DNA of 33,094 nucleotides, from assembly GCA_028281675.1 (NCBI GenBank), contig JANQJL010000010.1:1-33094 (forward strand), read 5' to 3'. The notes below the pieces were generated by a model. It ran no database searches, was not told the DNA's origin, and worked only from the letters and a program-made list of their open reading frames with translations. This DNA comes from Simkaniaceae bacterium. GTDB lineage: Bacteria; Chlamydiota; Chlamydiia; Chlamydiales; Simkaniaceae. Each line of letters begins with the position of its first letter. Position 1 is the first letter of the stretch. A program made the position numbers and the translations under genes. Positions 1 to 8,241 of this stretch are shown one piece after another.

Positions 1-27
1 TAAGCTGATGAAGGATCTTTTTCCCTA

Positions 28-46
28 ATACCCGTGAATGCGACCT
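28..46. repeat. Solo terminus of the 163-bp MITE-like repeat
   Basis: The sequence TACCCGTGAATGCGACCT matches the terminal inverted repeat of the full elements at 14305-14467 and 25922-26084, including the leading TA. After about 18 bases the similarity stops, so this is one broken end or a diverged relative. A small hairpin (CAAACTT, loop TAC, AAGTTTG at 50-66) follows directly. No gene is visible between here and position 160. Confidence 0.7.
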
Positions 47-160
47 TCACAAACTTTACAAGTTTGCTTCGGTCTCCAAACATGCCTTCTAGGAAAAAAC
101 CTCTCTTTTCAGTTTCGAAAGCAATTTCCAAACACTGCCTAGATCCAACTTGGGGAACTT

Positions 161-1147
161 ATGGAAAGAATATTTGAAAACCTAAGCTATTTCTATCAGT
201 CTGCATATGACTCTCTTTATTGTTTATACAAACGAGGAATGTTTCGCGCCTACACTCTCTTCGACAAAAGAGAACAAGAGGAGTACCGGGTTTTTTGTGA
301 ACTGAAGGAGTTTGCATCTACTAGGAAACTCAACGACTCCTTTGAAAGGACCGTACAAAAAGTCAATGGACTCTTTGAAGATACAATCATTCAAAGGCAT
401 AGCAAGCGTATGAATGGACCCGATAACTATACGGCCTTTATCTCCAAACAGGATTTTGAAAGAGAGCACGTCCGTCTTCATGAGCTTACTGAGATCTTAT
501 TTCTAAAATGGGACTGCGGTAGAGATTTTGACGCTCCCATAGGCAATTCATTTTGGCATTCTCACCTCCAAGCCATTCGAATTGAAAATCTCTTCTCCCT
601 TTCAAAAGCGCAAGCACAAAATATTCCCCTTACACAAAAGGCTTTAGAATACATCCGCTTCTACGACGAAAGGTCATTGCACGCCATTTTCAGAAGGAAA
701 ATGGATGATATCCCCGACAGCGTGAAAACCTTAACCAAAAATAAAGAATGCCTTCCAACCATTGAAGAAATAAAAAATTATCTAAGTTTTCTGGAGAAAA
801 ATTTCTCATTTGAAACTGAGCAAATTAAAGAAATGGTTTGGAGCCGCTACATCTTTACCAAGCTGCATGAAAAATATACCCCACAAAACGAGAACTACTT
901 GTATGCCATCCTTATATTTTTATTCATTATCACAGCAGAGGATGCTCAAGAAAATATAGCTCCTCATAAGATAGAAGAGGCTCTCGACAATGCTCTCTCC
1001 ACCTTAAATTCAACAGATCTTGAGCGATATTCTTCAAACTTTGATGATTTCCAACAAATGATTATTCTGGATAAAATTACCCCTTTCCATTTACAACCGA
1101 TTAAGGAACAAATACTTAAACAAATTAGTTCTATAACGGAGAGATAG
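161..1147 (+). CDS. Hypothetical protein, 328 aa
   Basis: I do not recognise this protein. It starts at an ATG preceded by GGGGA five bases upstream, a plausible ribosome binding site. The product is soluble-looking, rich in charged and aromatic residues, with predicted helical stretches and one hydrophobic run near residues 246-257 (LYAILIFLFIIT) that could be a buried helix rather than a membrane span. There is no signal peptide. Its last 17 bases overlap the end of the convergent gene at 1131-1670. No catalytic motif stands out. It could be a lineage-specific chlamydial protein or effector, but nothing in the sequence establishes that. That it is a real gene is likely from its length, its start signal and the lack of a better competing frame. 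Confidence 0.7.
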   Translation: MERIFENLSYFYQSAYDSLYCLYKRGMFRAYTLFDKREQEEYRVFCELKEFASTRKLNDSFERTVQKVNGLFEDTIIQRHSKRMNGPDNYTAFISKQDFEREHVRLHELTEILFLKWDCGRDFDAPIGNSFWHSHLQAIRIENLFSLSKAQAQNIPLTQKALEYIRFYDERSLHAIFRRKMDDIPDSVKTLTKNKECLPTIEEIKNYLSFLEKNFSFETEQIKEMVWSRYIFTKLHEKYTPQNENYLYAILIFLFIITAEDAQENIAPHKIEEALDNALSTLNSTDLERYSSNFDDFQQMIILDKITPFHLQPIKEQILKQISSITER

Positions 1148-1670
1148 AGGTGGGGTTAGAAGGACCGGCCTGCCAAAGGGAATGCTGCTCCTCTAGATGT
1201 TTGGCCTCCTGCTCGATCTCTTGCGAAGTGAGTTCCTCGTCTTTAAGGAGAGTGATAAGATGTCGTTTGAAAGCCTCTGGTGAGGCCTCTTTCATCTTAT
1301 TGATGAGGGCGGCAGCCTCTCGTTTTGACTTGATGTATTTTGAAAAATTCCATTGGACGGCCCGGCGAAGGACAAAATAGTTTTGAGAGTAGAACTCTTT
1401 ATAGGAAAAGAGTTCAATGTCTTGCTTTGAACAGATGGACTCAGCTTGCTTAATGAGAGCTGCAAAATGTTTACTTTTAGAGTTGAGAATCTTTGTGGTA
1501 AAAAGAGAAAGGTTTTTTTTCGATTTCCCTTTTTGGATCTTCTTAAAGGCTGCATTTAATAGAAAGAAATTCAAATGGACAACGGGTGTATTAAGGGATT
1601 TTTCTCTTTTTCTTGCTTCCCCTTTCTTTGTGAAGATCGATGCAATGCGCTCGAGCGATTCTTTAGCCAT
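1131..1670 (-). CDS. Hypothetical basic protein, 179 aa
   Basis: This is an unrecognised, strongly basic protein in its first 70 residues (many KK, KSK and RKR runs), becoming acidic and helical towards the C-terminus (EELTSQEIEQEAKHLEEQ near residues 145-162). The pattern suggests a helical nucleic-acid- or protein-binding polypeptide. No membrane segment or signal peptide is seen. The start has no strong Shine-Dalgarno. The 3' end overlaps the tail of the upstream convergent gene by 17 bases. The gene lies downstream of maeA on the same strand, separated by about 130 bases, so read-through from maeA is possible. The opposite-strand frames here look like shadows of this gene. Confidence 0.6.
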   Translation of the reverse strand: MAKESLERIASIFTKKGEARKREKSLNTPVVHLNFFLLNAAFKKIQKGKSKKNLSLFTTKILNSKSKHFAALIKQAESICSKQDIELFSYKEFYSQNYFVLRRAVQWNFSKYIKSKREAAALINKMKEASPEAFKRHLITLLKDEELTSQEIEQEAKHLEEQHSLWQAGPSNPTSISPL

Positions 1671-1799
1671 TTGTCAACTTGCCAACTTTAAACTGGGCGA
1701 AGCTTAACCGAATCTTAATATTAGAAACAAGAAAAAATTTTAGAAACCACTGCAAAACTCCTAAAAAATCGATGACCTGGGACTTTTGCAATTAGCTCT

Positions 1800-3509
1800 T
1801 TACTTTTTCATTTTTTTGAGCGTTGCATATTTCGGTTCCCACATGTTATCAAGGACTGCTTGCTTCGCCTCTTTGGGAGGATTGGAGCAAATCCCCTCTT
1901 TGATCGCTTCCTCTGCAACAGCAATGGCAACATCACGTGAAATCGCTCGAAGCTCAGCAAGCTTTGGGAAAAGGGAAGCATAAGGATTGTTCAAAATAGG
2001 AGAGTATTTACTGAGAACATCGGCAGCTTCTAGAAACATCCGATCAGTAACAAGGGTAGCGCCAGAGGCAATCACCCCTAGACCAACGCCTGGGAAAATA
2101 AAGACATTATTACACTGACCAATGGTATAACTTTTCCCTTCGTATTTGACAGGTGGATAAGGGCTCCCCGTTGCGATAAGGGCTTGCCCTTTGGTCCATT
2201 TCATCAAATCCTCTGGCCTAGCTTCAGACTTGGAGGTGGGATTGGATAGGGGGAAGATAATGGGGCGAGCCACATGTTTTTTCATTTCGGTGACGATCTC
2301 TTCACTAAAGGTATTGGGCTGTGTTGAGGTTCCAATCAAAATCGTTGGCTTAGCATGTTTGACCGTTTCATAAAGGGAGATATTTTGCATATCAGTAACT
2401 CCCCATTCTTTGATTTTTTCCTCTTTTTGTGCAAAAGGCTTTTTCAGATCGTCGAGCTCATTAGATCCTGTATGTGCAAGACCATTTCGTCCCATAACAT
2501 AGATCTTCTCTTTCGCATCTTCTTCGGAGACCCCTTCGAGGATCATTGCCTGTGTAATCAATCTCGCGATCCCTATGCCAGCAGATCCCGCTCCAAAAAG
2601 AACAATCTGTTGATCTTTGATATCACTCTCTATTCCTTTAATCGCTCCCAAAAGACCTGCAACAACAACGCCAGCAGTTCCTTGAATGTCATCGTTGAAA
2701 CAACAAATTTTATTGCGGTAACGGTCTAAAAGAGGCTGTGCTTGCTCCTTAGAAAAGTCCTCCCATTGAAGGAGGGCTTTAGGATACCGCTTAGTGATGG
2801 CTTTAACAAAGGCTTCGACAAAGCCGTCGTACTCTTTACCCGATAGACGTTCGTTTCGCCAGCCAAGGTAGAGGGGATCATTAAGGAGGGTTTTATTATT
2901 CGTTCCAACGTCGAGGGTAATGGGGAGGGTATAAGCAGGGTGAATTCCCCCAAAAAGAGAGTAGAGGGCAAGTTTTCCAACAGGAATTGCCATTCCCCCC
3001 ATTCCTAGATCGCCTAGACCCAAAATGCGGGCTCCGTCTGTCACTACGATAACATCCACACGGTCCCTTGGGATGTTGCTAATAATCTCTTCCATCCGAT
3101 CTTTATGAGGATAGGAGATATAAACTCCCCTATTTTGACTATAGAGATAGCTAAAGTTTAAGGAAGCATCCCCAACGGTTGGGGTATAAATATAGGGAAG
3201 CATCTCATCAGGATATTCGCTGCAGAGGCGGTAAAAAAGGGTTTCATTTCGGTCTTGAAGAGTCGAGAGGAACTTATAACGGGAAATATCATTTTCTTTC
3301 CCTTTAAAGTTAGCATACCGCCGTTTCACTTGTTCTTCAATCGATGAGACATGGAAAGGAATCAGGCCATGAAGTCCTAGCTCGGTCCGCTCTTCTTCAG
3401 TAAATCCTGTTCCCTTATTCAAGAGAGGGTCATGAAAAATATCAAAGGGGTCAAGATCCACTTCAATCGTTTCTTCGCCGTTTTTAAATGTTCGCTTCAC
3501 TTTGCTCAT
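1800..3509 (-). CDS. maeA: NAD-dependent malic enzyme
   Basis: Malic enzyme oxidatively decarboxylates L-malate to pyruvate, producing NADH and CO2, and links the TCA cycle to pyruvate. At 569 aa the length fits the large bacterial/eukaryotic-type family (about 560 aa), not the short MaeB type. Visible signatures are the N-terminal YTPTVGDA motif near residue 108, VVTDGARILGLGDLG near 156 (metal/malate region), FNDDIQGTAG near 271 and the Rossmann loop FGAGSAGIG near 305. The conserved SNPTSKSEA and TGSPYPPV segments follow. AGGAGCT just upstream of the ATG is a clear ribosome binding site. It is divergent from the J-domain gene across a palindromic intergenic region. In an energy-parasite lineage it could feed NADH to the Na+-NQR complex, which is an inference. 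Confidence 0.95.
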   Translation of the reverse strand: MSKVKRTFKNGEETIEVDLDPFDIFHDPLLNKGTGFTEEERTELGLHGLIPFHVSSIEEQVKRRYANFKGKENDISRYKFLSTLQDRNETLFYRLCSEYPDEMLPYIYTPTVGDASLNFSYLYSQNRGVYISYPHKDRMEEIISNIPRDRVDVIVVTDGARILGLGDLGMGGMAIPVGKLALYSLFGGIHPAYTLPITLDVGTNNKTLLNDPLYLGWRNERLSGKEYDGFVEAFVKAITKRYPKALLQWEDFSKEQAQPLLDRYRNKICCFNDDIQGTAGVVVAGLLGAIKGIESDIKDQQIVLFGAGSAGIGIARLITQAMILEGVSEEDAKEKIYVMGRNGLAHTGSNELDDLKKPFAQKEEKIKEWGVTDMQNISLYETVKHAKPTILIGTSTQPNTFSEEIVTEMKKHVARPIIFPLSNPTSKSEARPEDLMKWTKGQALIATGSPYPPVKYEGKSYTIGQCNNVFIFPGVGLGVIASGATLVTDRMFLEAADVLSKYSPILNNPYASLFPKLAELRAISRDVAIAVAEEAIKEGICSNPPKEAKQAVLDNMWEPKYATLKKMKK

Positions 3510-3533
3510 AAATAGCTCCTATTTTGGCGACTC

Positions 3534-3563
3534 ATAATAGTAATAGTGGGGCCTAAGCTTCAA
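3534..3563 (-). promoter_or_regulatory. Candidate maeA promoter
   Basis: On the minus strand TTGAAG (3558-3563) is followed after 18 bases by TATTAT (3534-3539), a reasonable sigma-70/sigma-66-type match, about 25 bases before the maeA ATG. This was found by eye only. Confidence 0.4.
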
Positions 3564-3582
3564 GGAGTTTTTCCTACTTCCT

Positions 3583-3749
3583 CTAGCCCAAGTTCCGGAT
3601 TTTGTGGGTGGCGATTTCGATAGGATTTTGATTCTAAGTAAGTTGCAAAATCGAAAACATAGTGCAAATACTAGATGAGATTTTGCAACTTACTTAGAAT
3701 TAAAAAGATAAAGAAAGCAACCGCACAAAATCTGATACTTGGGCTCTAG
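3583..3749. repeat. Long nested palindrome, third repeat family
   Basis: The outer arms at 3583-3611 and 3721-3749 are imperfect inverted repeats (CTAGCCCAAG ... CTTGGGCTCTAG). Inside them is a perfect 22-bp inverted repeat at 3631-3652 and 3679-3700. The 25 bases at 3587-3611 recur exactly at 22999-23023, so this is a dispersed element. The whole can fold into a stepped hairpin of about 167 bases. It fills most of the 330-base gap between the divergent maeA and J-domain genes. Confidence 0.8.
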
Positions 3750-3799
3750 GAAACAAAATAAAAAAAATGACTTATCTTTCCGTTATTCTAAAATTTTAC

Positions 3800-3805
3800 T
3801 ATAAT
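3800..3805 (+). promoter_or_regulatory. -10 box (TATAAT) upstream of the J-domain gene
   Basis: A perfect TATAAT lies 34 bases before the ATG at 3840. The -35 region is poor (TTTCCG or TTCCGT at suitable spacing). A purine-rich AGGGGGG about nine bases before the ATG would serve as the ribosome binding site. Confidence 0.4.
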
Positions 3806-3839
3806 GATGCCAGATTAAGTTAATAGGGGGGTAAAATCG

Positions 3840-5288
3840 ATGGAAAACGTAGGGGTGCAGTCATTTACTAAAATGGCGGTCTTGAATAGGTGGGCATTGG
3901 ACTTTTTTAGTCCAACTTCTTACGACAAGGTTTTTCTTGTATCAGTGAACGGATCTGCCTACGAATCCTTTGTAAATACAACGAAAGACCCCTTTAAAAA
4001 TTATAAAAAACCAGAAAACCCCTTGTATAAGGGGGCTCGCCTTTTACTTACAACTCCTATTCGCGTTGCCTATCTTGCTATGACGGTTCTTTATATTTCA
4101 CCCTTAGGAGTGGTCTGCAACGGAGTAAGGGCCACTTCTTTTCTCGGCAAATATTCTTTCACTAAAAACAATAACGATTTGACAAAGGCTATTCCTTTTG
4201 CCCATGCATGCTTCCACGACTTCTCTTGCGCGCTCATAGGAGGTTTTGCGGTTCTCCTAGCTGCTTTCGGCGCCGTAAAGGTTTTTAACAGCACTATTGG
4301 TTATTTTGATACGCTTGCTATGGCAACTATTGTTGTGTGTGGGGTTGCGATGTTAATTTTTCTTCAAACTCCCTATGGTGCCGCTAATTTTCTCGCCAAT
4401 GAAAAAGAGCGGTGCGGACTATATCTCTCTTTTACTCTAAGGAATGAGCTTGGAATCGTTGGAAAAGATGGGGGGTTACTCCCCTTTTCGATAAATGACA
4501 GGTTTGCTGTCTGCGGATCTATACCAAATGAAAACCTGAGGAAAATCGGGGAAATGACCGCTGTTGCAGAGGAAAATCTCATTCAGTTTGTTCATGAAGC
4601 TAATGCATTGGGTGCAGAGATCGACTATGTTTACCCCTTCGATGGGGAAACTATTGCCAACCAACTAAGATACAACGATAGGAGCCAATCAGGAGACGGG
4701 ATAACCATGGGGCTTTCCCCAAAAAACCCCCTAAAAGCGTTAGAGCATAAAATTCGTTCTATGGGACATAAAATCGTGATTTTAAGAAACCTTTACGAAA
4801 CCCTCTTTGATTTGTCAGTTAACTACTCCCTTCCAGTTGTGCTCTTAGCTGAGCTTTGGCAAAAACGGCTTCCCGAGTATAATATCCGAATACCTAATAG
4901 TTTTATCCCAAAAGAATTGTATCAATGGTTATTCAGAAGAGTGGCTGGAGTAGCCCCTCCATCCCCTGGCACTTTCGATTTATGGACTAAGATAACTATT
5001 GAATCGCTTAATCCGAATGAGAATGCATGTCCTGATAGTGGGTCATTATTCGAGAAGTTTAAATATGATGTTCAAACCAATAAATGGAAAAGCGAAAATG
5101 GCGAAACTCCTGAAACGATTTCCAATCTACTTGGCCTTCGTAAAGATATGCCTCTTCTTGAGATTAGAAAACAAAAAAGAAAATACCGTCTAGCCCTCCA
5201 TCCTGACAAAAATAAGGACTCACCAGATTCGACAGAGCTTTTTCAACTAGCATTCCAATGTTTTGAACAATGGGAGAAAAAGGCATGA
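3840..5288 (+). CDS. Membrane protein with C-terminal J-domain, candidate inclusion-membrane protein
   Basis: This 482-aa protein has three hydrophobic stretches at about residues 67-95, 127-150 and 155-177. The last two form a close pair, the layout typical of chlamydial Inc proteins. The C-terminal 55 residues (about 425-482) read as a DnaJ J-domain: helix I region LLGLRKDMPLLEIRK, a basic helix II, the diagnostic HPDKN at 454-458, then a helix III-like FQLAFQCFEQWEKK. In J-proteins the HPD stimulates Hsp70 ATPase. No G/F-rich or zinc-finger region is present, so this is not DnaJ itself. Its stop overlaps the ATG of the decayed gene at 5285 (ATGA), showing former translational coupling. A role in recruiting bacterial or host Hsp70 at a membrane is inference. 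Confidence 0.75.
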   Translation: MENVGVQSFTKMAVLNRWALDFFSPTSYDKVFLVSVNGSAYESFVNTTKDPFKNYKKPENPLYKGARLLLTTPIRVAYLAMTVLYISPLGVVCNGVRATSFLGKYSFTKNNNDLTKAIPFAHACFHDFSCALIGGFAVLLAAFGAVKVFNSTIGYFDTLAMATIVVCGVAMLIFLQTPYGAANFLANEKERCGLYLSFTLRNELGIVGKDGGLLPFSINDRFAVCGSIPNENLRKIGEMTAVAEENLIQFVHEANALGAEIDYVYPFDGETIANQLRYNDRSQSGDGITMGLSPKNPLKALEHKIRSMGHKIVILRNLYETLFDLSVNYSLPVVLLAELWQKRLPEYNIRIPNSFIPKELYQWLFRRVAGVAPPSPGTFDLWTKITIESLNPNENACPDSGSLFEKFKYDVQTNKWKSENGETPETISNLLGLRKDMPLLEIRKQKRKYRLALHPDKNKDSPDSTELFQLAFQCFEQWEKKA

Positions 5289-5621
5289 ATCTCTCTTCAC
5301 TAGACGGCTACTGGCGCGGTGCGCTTTAAACCCAAGTGACAACCTATCTAGAGCAAATGAAAAGCTATTGGCCTCTTAGTAAAGAGAGGCTCCCTGTCTT
5401 TGATAAGTATAGCGATAAGATTTTTAAACTTCCCTTTTAGGGAAAAGTGGCATTCCTGTAGCAGACCTAAAGAATATCACCCTTTCCTGGCACAAATCAT
5501 AGATGGACCATGCGATAACAGGGTTGATTTCTTCCGCTGGGTTCCCACGTTACTAAACCGAGCAAAATGGATTCCCCTTAATGTTTGGGTTACTGCAGAC
5601 GTATCATTCAAAAGAGGGTGA
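5285..5621 (+). pseudogene. Decayed gene formerly coupled to the J-domain gene
   Basis: An ATG overlaps the preceding stop codon (ATGA) and opens MNLSSLDGYWRGAL, then TAA. In the same frame, past the stop, the reading continues sensibly (TYLEQMKSYWPLSKERLP, then VFDKYSDKIFKLPF), followed by more stops. A plausible continuation appears in another frame around 5458-5621 (SRPKEYHPFLAQIIDG, then PCDNRVDFFRWVP). In-frame stops plus at least one frame change indicate a pseudogene. I do not recognise the family. The 3' end runs 18 bases into the end of the convergent NTT-like gene. The stretch accounts for the roughly 315 bases between the intact genes. Confidence 0.6.
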
Positions 5622-6872
5622 AAAGGGTTGCCTTTTTGAACTAAAGTAAAAATAAACAGCTCCGATCCATATGAAGAATAAAGAAAAGGGTCCCCAGGAA
5701 TAAGCATAAGGGAGCCTTTCAGAAGAGAAAATACCCATCGCAATGACAAAAAGAGAGGCAACACCTTTGGCAGAGCGGTAAGCAAAGACATCGATGACCG
5801 CTTTGGCCTTGAATTTTTCATCGGTTTTAAGTGGGACATAGAGCATCTCTTTTAAGATATTAAAAATCGAATAGTCGAAGGTTTTCACCACACTAAAGCC
5901 ATAGGTGATAAGGGCAAAAGAGGGAGTCACAAGAGAGAGAACAGCATTCCCTAGAAGGATTCCTGGAACGACAAAGTGACTCCTCCGAAGACCTAAGAAT
6001 TGAACGAGGAGGAAGGTCGCAAAAAATTGGAGGCAGAGCTTGCAAGTATTGATCATCCCCCATAGACGACCATAAAACTGTGTCCGGAGATCTTGCAACG
6101 GATACCTTTGCTGCAAAAGGCTGTTGAATTGAAAATCCATGATTGTTGTTGAAAGTTGCATCAAAATGACGATAAGGAGGATGAATTTTAGCGCCGCTGA
6201 AGAGCGGATCAGTTTAAAGCCCCCTTTTGCCTCTTTAATCTGCATGTGGTCAGCTCTTTCCATCCCACTCCGTTTGAGCATTTGATAATAGGAGGCGATG
6301 AAGAGGAGATAGAGGGGAATCGTCATATAGAGAAGGTGCTCAGAACCAAGTCTCACTGCAAAAAAGCTGGGGATAAGGCTTCCAAAGATCGCTCCAATCC
6401 CACTCACTCCAAAGAGGATCCCATAGAGATATTTTGCTTTCGACATCTCCATTTTTGTATGGATAACCGACCAAAGTTGCTGAAACATCAAAAGGACATA
6501 AATGTCTTTCCAAACATAGAGGAGGAAAGCAAGGGGGGAATAATCCTGAACAAAAGCGCCACATAGGGCATTGATTCCAATTGTTAAAAAGATGGTAGAA
6601 AGAAACATCCGAAAGCAGCCAAGCCTGGAAAGAAATCGGTTATAGAGGGTAACGACAATGAGATTAAGGGGAATGGTAAGGAGCCACGCGTAAGGGTAGA
6701 GCTTCACACTATAGTGAGCTAAAAAAATCGAATTGCTTGTCGGTTTGGTAATCGCATATTCTGCTGTGATAAAAAAACCGCAAAGCATCGCGAAAAGGAA
6801 GAAAATTTTCTCCCCCTTGGAATAGGTCAGAAACTCCCCTTTTACCTGTGAAAAAATTCTTTCTATTTTCAT
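5604..6872 (-). CDS. Multi-pass membrane transporter, NTT/ATP:ADP-antiporter-like
   Basis: The 422-aa product has about 10-12 hydrophobic segments from residue 23 to 412, an even transporter layout without a signal peptide. The opening (KGEKIFFLFAMLCGFFITAEYAITKPTSNS) and the order of helices resemble the nucleotide transporter (NTT/Tlc) branch that chlamydiae and rickettsiae use to import host ATP and other nucleotides. The protein is shorter than true NTTs (about 500-530 aa), so it may be a divergent member with another substrate or a general MFS protein. No Shine-Dalgarno precedes the ATG; a repeat-borne promoter ends seven bases upstream (see 6880-6909). It is transcribed in the same direction as the M48 gene but separated from it by the palindromic repeat. 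Confidence 0.6.
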   Translation of the reverse strand: MKIERIFSQVKGEFLTYSKGEKIFFLFAMLCGFFITAEYAITKPTSNSIFLAHYSVKLYPYAWLLTIPLNLIVVTLYNRFLSRLGCFRMFLSTIFLTIGINALCGAFVQDYSPLAFLLYVWKDIYVLLMFQQLWSVIHTKMEMSKAKYLYGILFGVSGIGAIFGSLIPSFFAVRLGSEHLLYMTIPLYLLFIASYYQMLKRSGMERADHMQIKEAKGGFKLIRSSAALKFILLIVILMQLSTTIMDFQFNSLLQQRYPLQDLRTQFYGRLWGMINTCKLCLQFFATFLLVQFLGLRRSHFVVPGILLGNAVLSLVTPSFALITYGFSVVKTFDYSIFNILKEMLYVPLKTDEKFKAKAVIDVFAYRSAKGVASLFVIAMGIFSSERLPYAYSWGPFSLFFIWIGAVYFYFSSKRQPFSPSFE

Positions 6873-6879
6873 AGGGATG

Positions 6880-6909
6880 AGTATACCACGTTAGTTAAGG
6901 CCTCGTAAA
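6880..6909 (-). promoter_or_regulatory. Candidate repeat-borne promoter for the NTT-like gene, leaderless layout
   Basis: On the minus strand TTTACG (6904-6909), which lies inside the repeat terminus, is followed after 18 bases by TATACT (6880-6885). Only seven bases then separate the -10 box from the ATG. A start site 6-8 bases after the -10 would coincide with the start codon, giving a leaderless mRNA. The mfd gene has the same arrangement at 30466-30494. Confidence 0.5.
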
Positions 6910-6984
6910 TAAATAACCTCCCTATTTGACTGGCTGCGACTTTGCCAAATTAAGTTTCTTAGGGAGGTTATTTATTTACGGGCC
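6899..6984. repeat. Palindromic repeat with GGGCCCGTAAATAAATAA terminus, complete copy
   Basis: Perfect 20-bp arms occur at 6904-6923 and 6961-6980 around a core (ATTTGACTGGCTGCGACTTT) that is partly shared with the solo arm at 30484-30531. The element is about 86 bp and sits between the 3' end of the M48 gene and the 5' end of the NTT-like gene. It overlaps both: its right end encodes the last residues and stop of the protease. As RNA it could fold as a strong hairpin, but no T-run follows. Confidence 0.85.
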
Positions 6985-8241
6985 CTGAGAAACGTGGGGT
7001 TTAAAAAATCTTTCATACTTTAGAGGCTCTCCGTGGCAGTAGGGGGCATAGGTATTAAAATAGGTAATGCGTGCTCCAATTGAGGGGTGGCTTGCTCTAA
7101 AGAGCATATAAAGCTCACCTGGCCAAGGATAGCCAAGGTTATTCATTTGTAGTTTCACAAAACCTGTTCCTGCTGCATGGTTGAGATGGGTGAGCTCCAA
7201 CCCAAAAGTATCGGCATTATGTTCAATCCTTTGGGAGAAAATATTCCCCGCCGGGGCTAAAAGGATTGAAAAAATCCCATAAAGTAAGAAGATAAGGGGG
7301 AGCGAAGCGATATTTGACATCTCACTAAATCCAAACCGCCCTTGCCATCTTCTTATACACCATCCTCCTACAAGATAAATAAGAAAGAGGGTGACAATAG
7401 AAATAAGTGTATAAACAAGAAGTCCCCACCACATGTGATGGAGAACGTAGTGTCCCATCTCATGTCCCATGACAAAGAGGAGCTCATCTTCTGAAAAGTT
7501 CTTGATCGCCGTATCCCAAATAACAATCCGCTTTGTTACGCCAATTCCGGTTACATAGGCATTGATTTGATTCGTATCGGCACTTTTGTCCACTTCATAA
7601 ACCCGACTCCCCTCAATCCCAGCTCGCGATGCAAGTATGAGGATTTTTTGCTCAAGCTCCTTATCTTTCATCGGGCCAAATTTATTAAAGAGTGGGGCAA
7701 TCCAGATAGGTTGGACAATCACCATGAAAACAATGAGAGGAAAAGTCAAGATTCCAACGTAAAGCCACCACCTTCTGGGGCTTCTCCGAATGATGGCATA
7801 AAGGATCCAAGCAATGATAATTCCTATTAAAGTAGAGATTCCTGTTCCAATAAGATAGTGATTAACCCATCTTCCAAGTGTCTGATTTGACATTCCATAA
7901 GCATGGGGACGGAGGAACCCCGAATAATAATCGAGAGGGAGGGTTAAAATTGCTGCGATGATCAGGAAAAAAAGGACAAAGAAAAAAGTATTCCAAAACC
8001 ATATCTTAGTGATCCCGTCACAAAACCTCCGAATTTTTGCAGAAAATCCTGTAAATAAGATAAGGGCAGGAACTGCAAGCTCCCAAAGATTTTGAACGAT
8101 CCAAAGGATATTCCCGCTCTTGTAAAATTCTATTGCTTGAGGGGTTGGCCGAGGAACCGGAACTGGAGGGGTAGCGCAGCTATCTGCAAATCCCAAACTA
8201 GCTAATATTAAAAAGAGTCCTAAAGGGAGCCATTTTCTCAT
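6976..8241 (-). CDS. M48-family membrane zinc metallopeptidase (Ste24-like)
   Basis: This 421-aa integral membrane protease has a zinc site HEMGH at residues 260-264 and a downstream EHNAD motif supplying the third ligand, both diagnostic of M48. Several membrane helices precede (about 33-50, 75-95, 125-145, 157-177) and follow (about 270-295, 315-335) the active site, the Ste24/CAAX-protease layout. An N-terminal hydrophobic segment (WLPLGLFLILASLGFADS) looks like a cleavable signal. Family members trim prenylated proteins in eukaryotes or take part in membrane-protein quality control in bacteria; the substrate here is unknown. Its ATG overlaps the stop of the HD gene (ATGA). The last codons (Gly-Pro-stop) come from the palindromic repeat. 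Confidence 0.9.
   Translation of the reverse strand: MRKWLPLGLFLILASLGFADSCATPPVPVPRPTPQAIEFYKSGNILWIVQNLWELAVPALILFTGFSAKIRRFCDGITKIWFWNTFFFVLFFLIIAAILTLPLDYYSGFLRPHAYGMSNQTLGRWVNHYLIGTGISTLIGIIIAWILYAIIRRSPRRWWLYVGILTFPLIVFMVIVQPIWIAPLFNKFGPMKDKELEQKILILASRAGIEGSRVYEVDKSADTNQINAYVTGIGVTKRIVIWDTAIKNFSEDELLFVMGHEMGHYVLHHMWWGLLVYTLISIVTLFLIYLVGGWCIRRWQGRFGFSEMSNIASLPLIFLLYGIFSILLAPAGNIFSQRIEHNADTFGLELTHLNHAAGTGFVKLQMNNLGYPWPGELYMLFRASHPSIGARITYFNTYAPYCHGEPLKYERFFKPHVSQGP

Noticed and set aside
1150-1707. Plus-strand frames opposite the 179-aa gene
   Set aside because: They are cysteine/serine/arginine-rich antisense shadows without start signals; the minus-strand frame is longer and better composed.
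1751-1790. Inverted TGCAAAA/TTTTGCA pair after maeA as a terminator
   Set aside because: The arms are interrupted and far apart and no T-run follows in the maeA direction.
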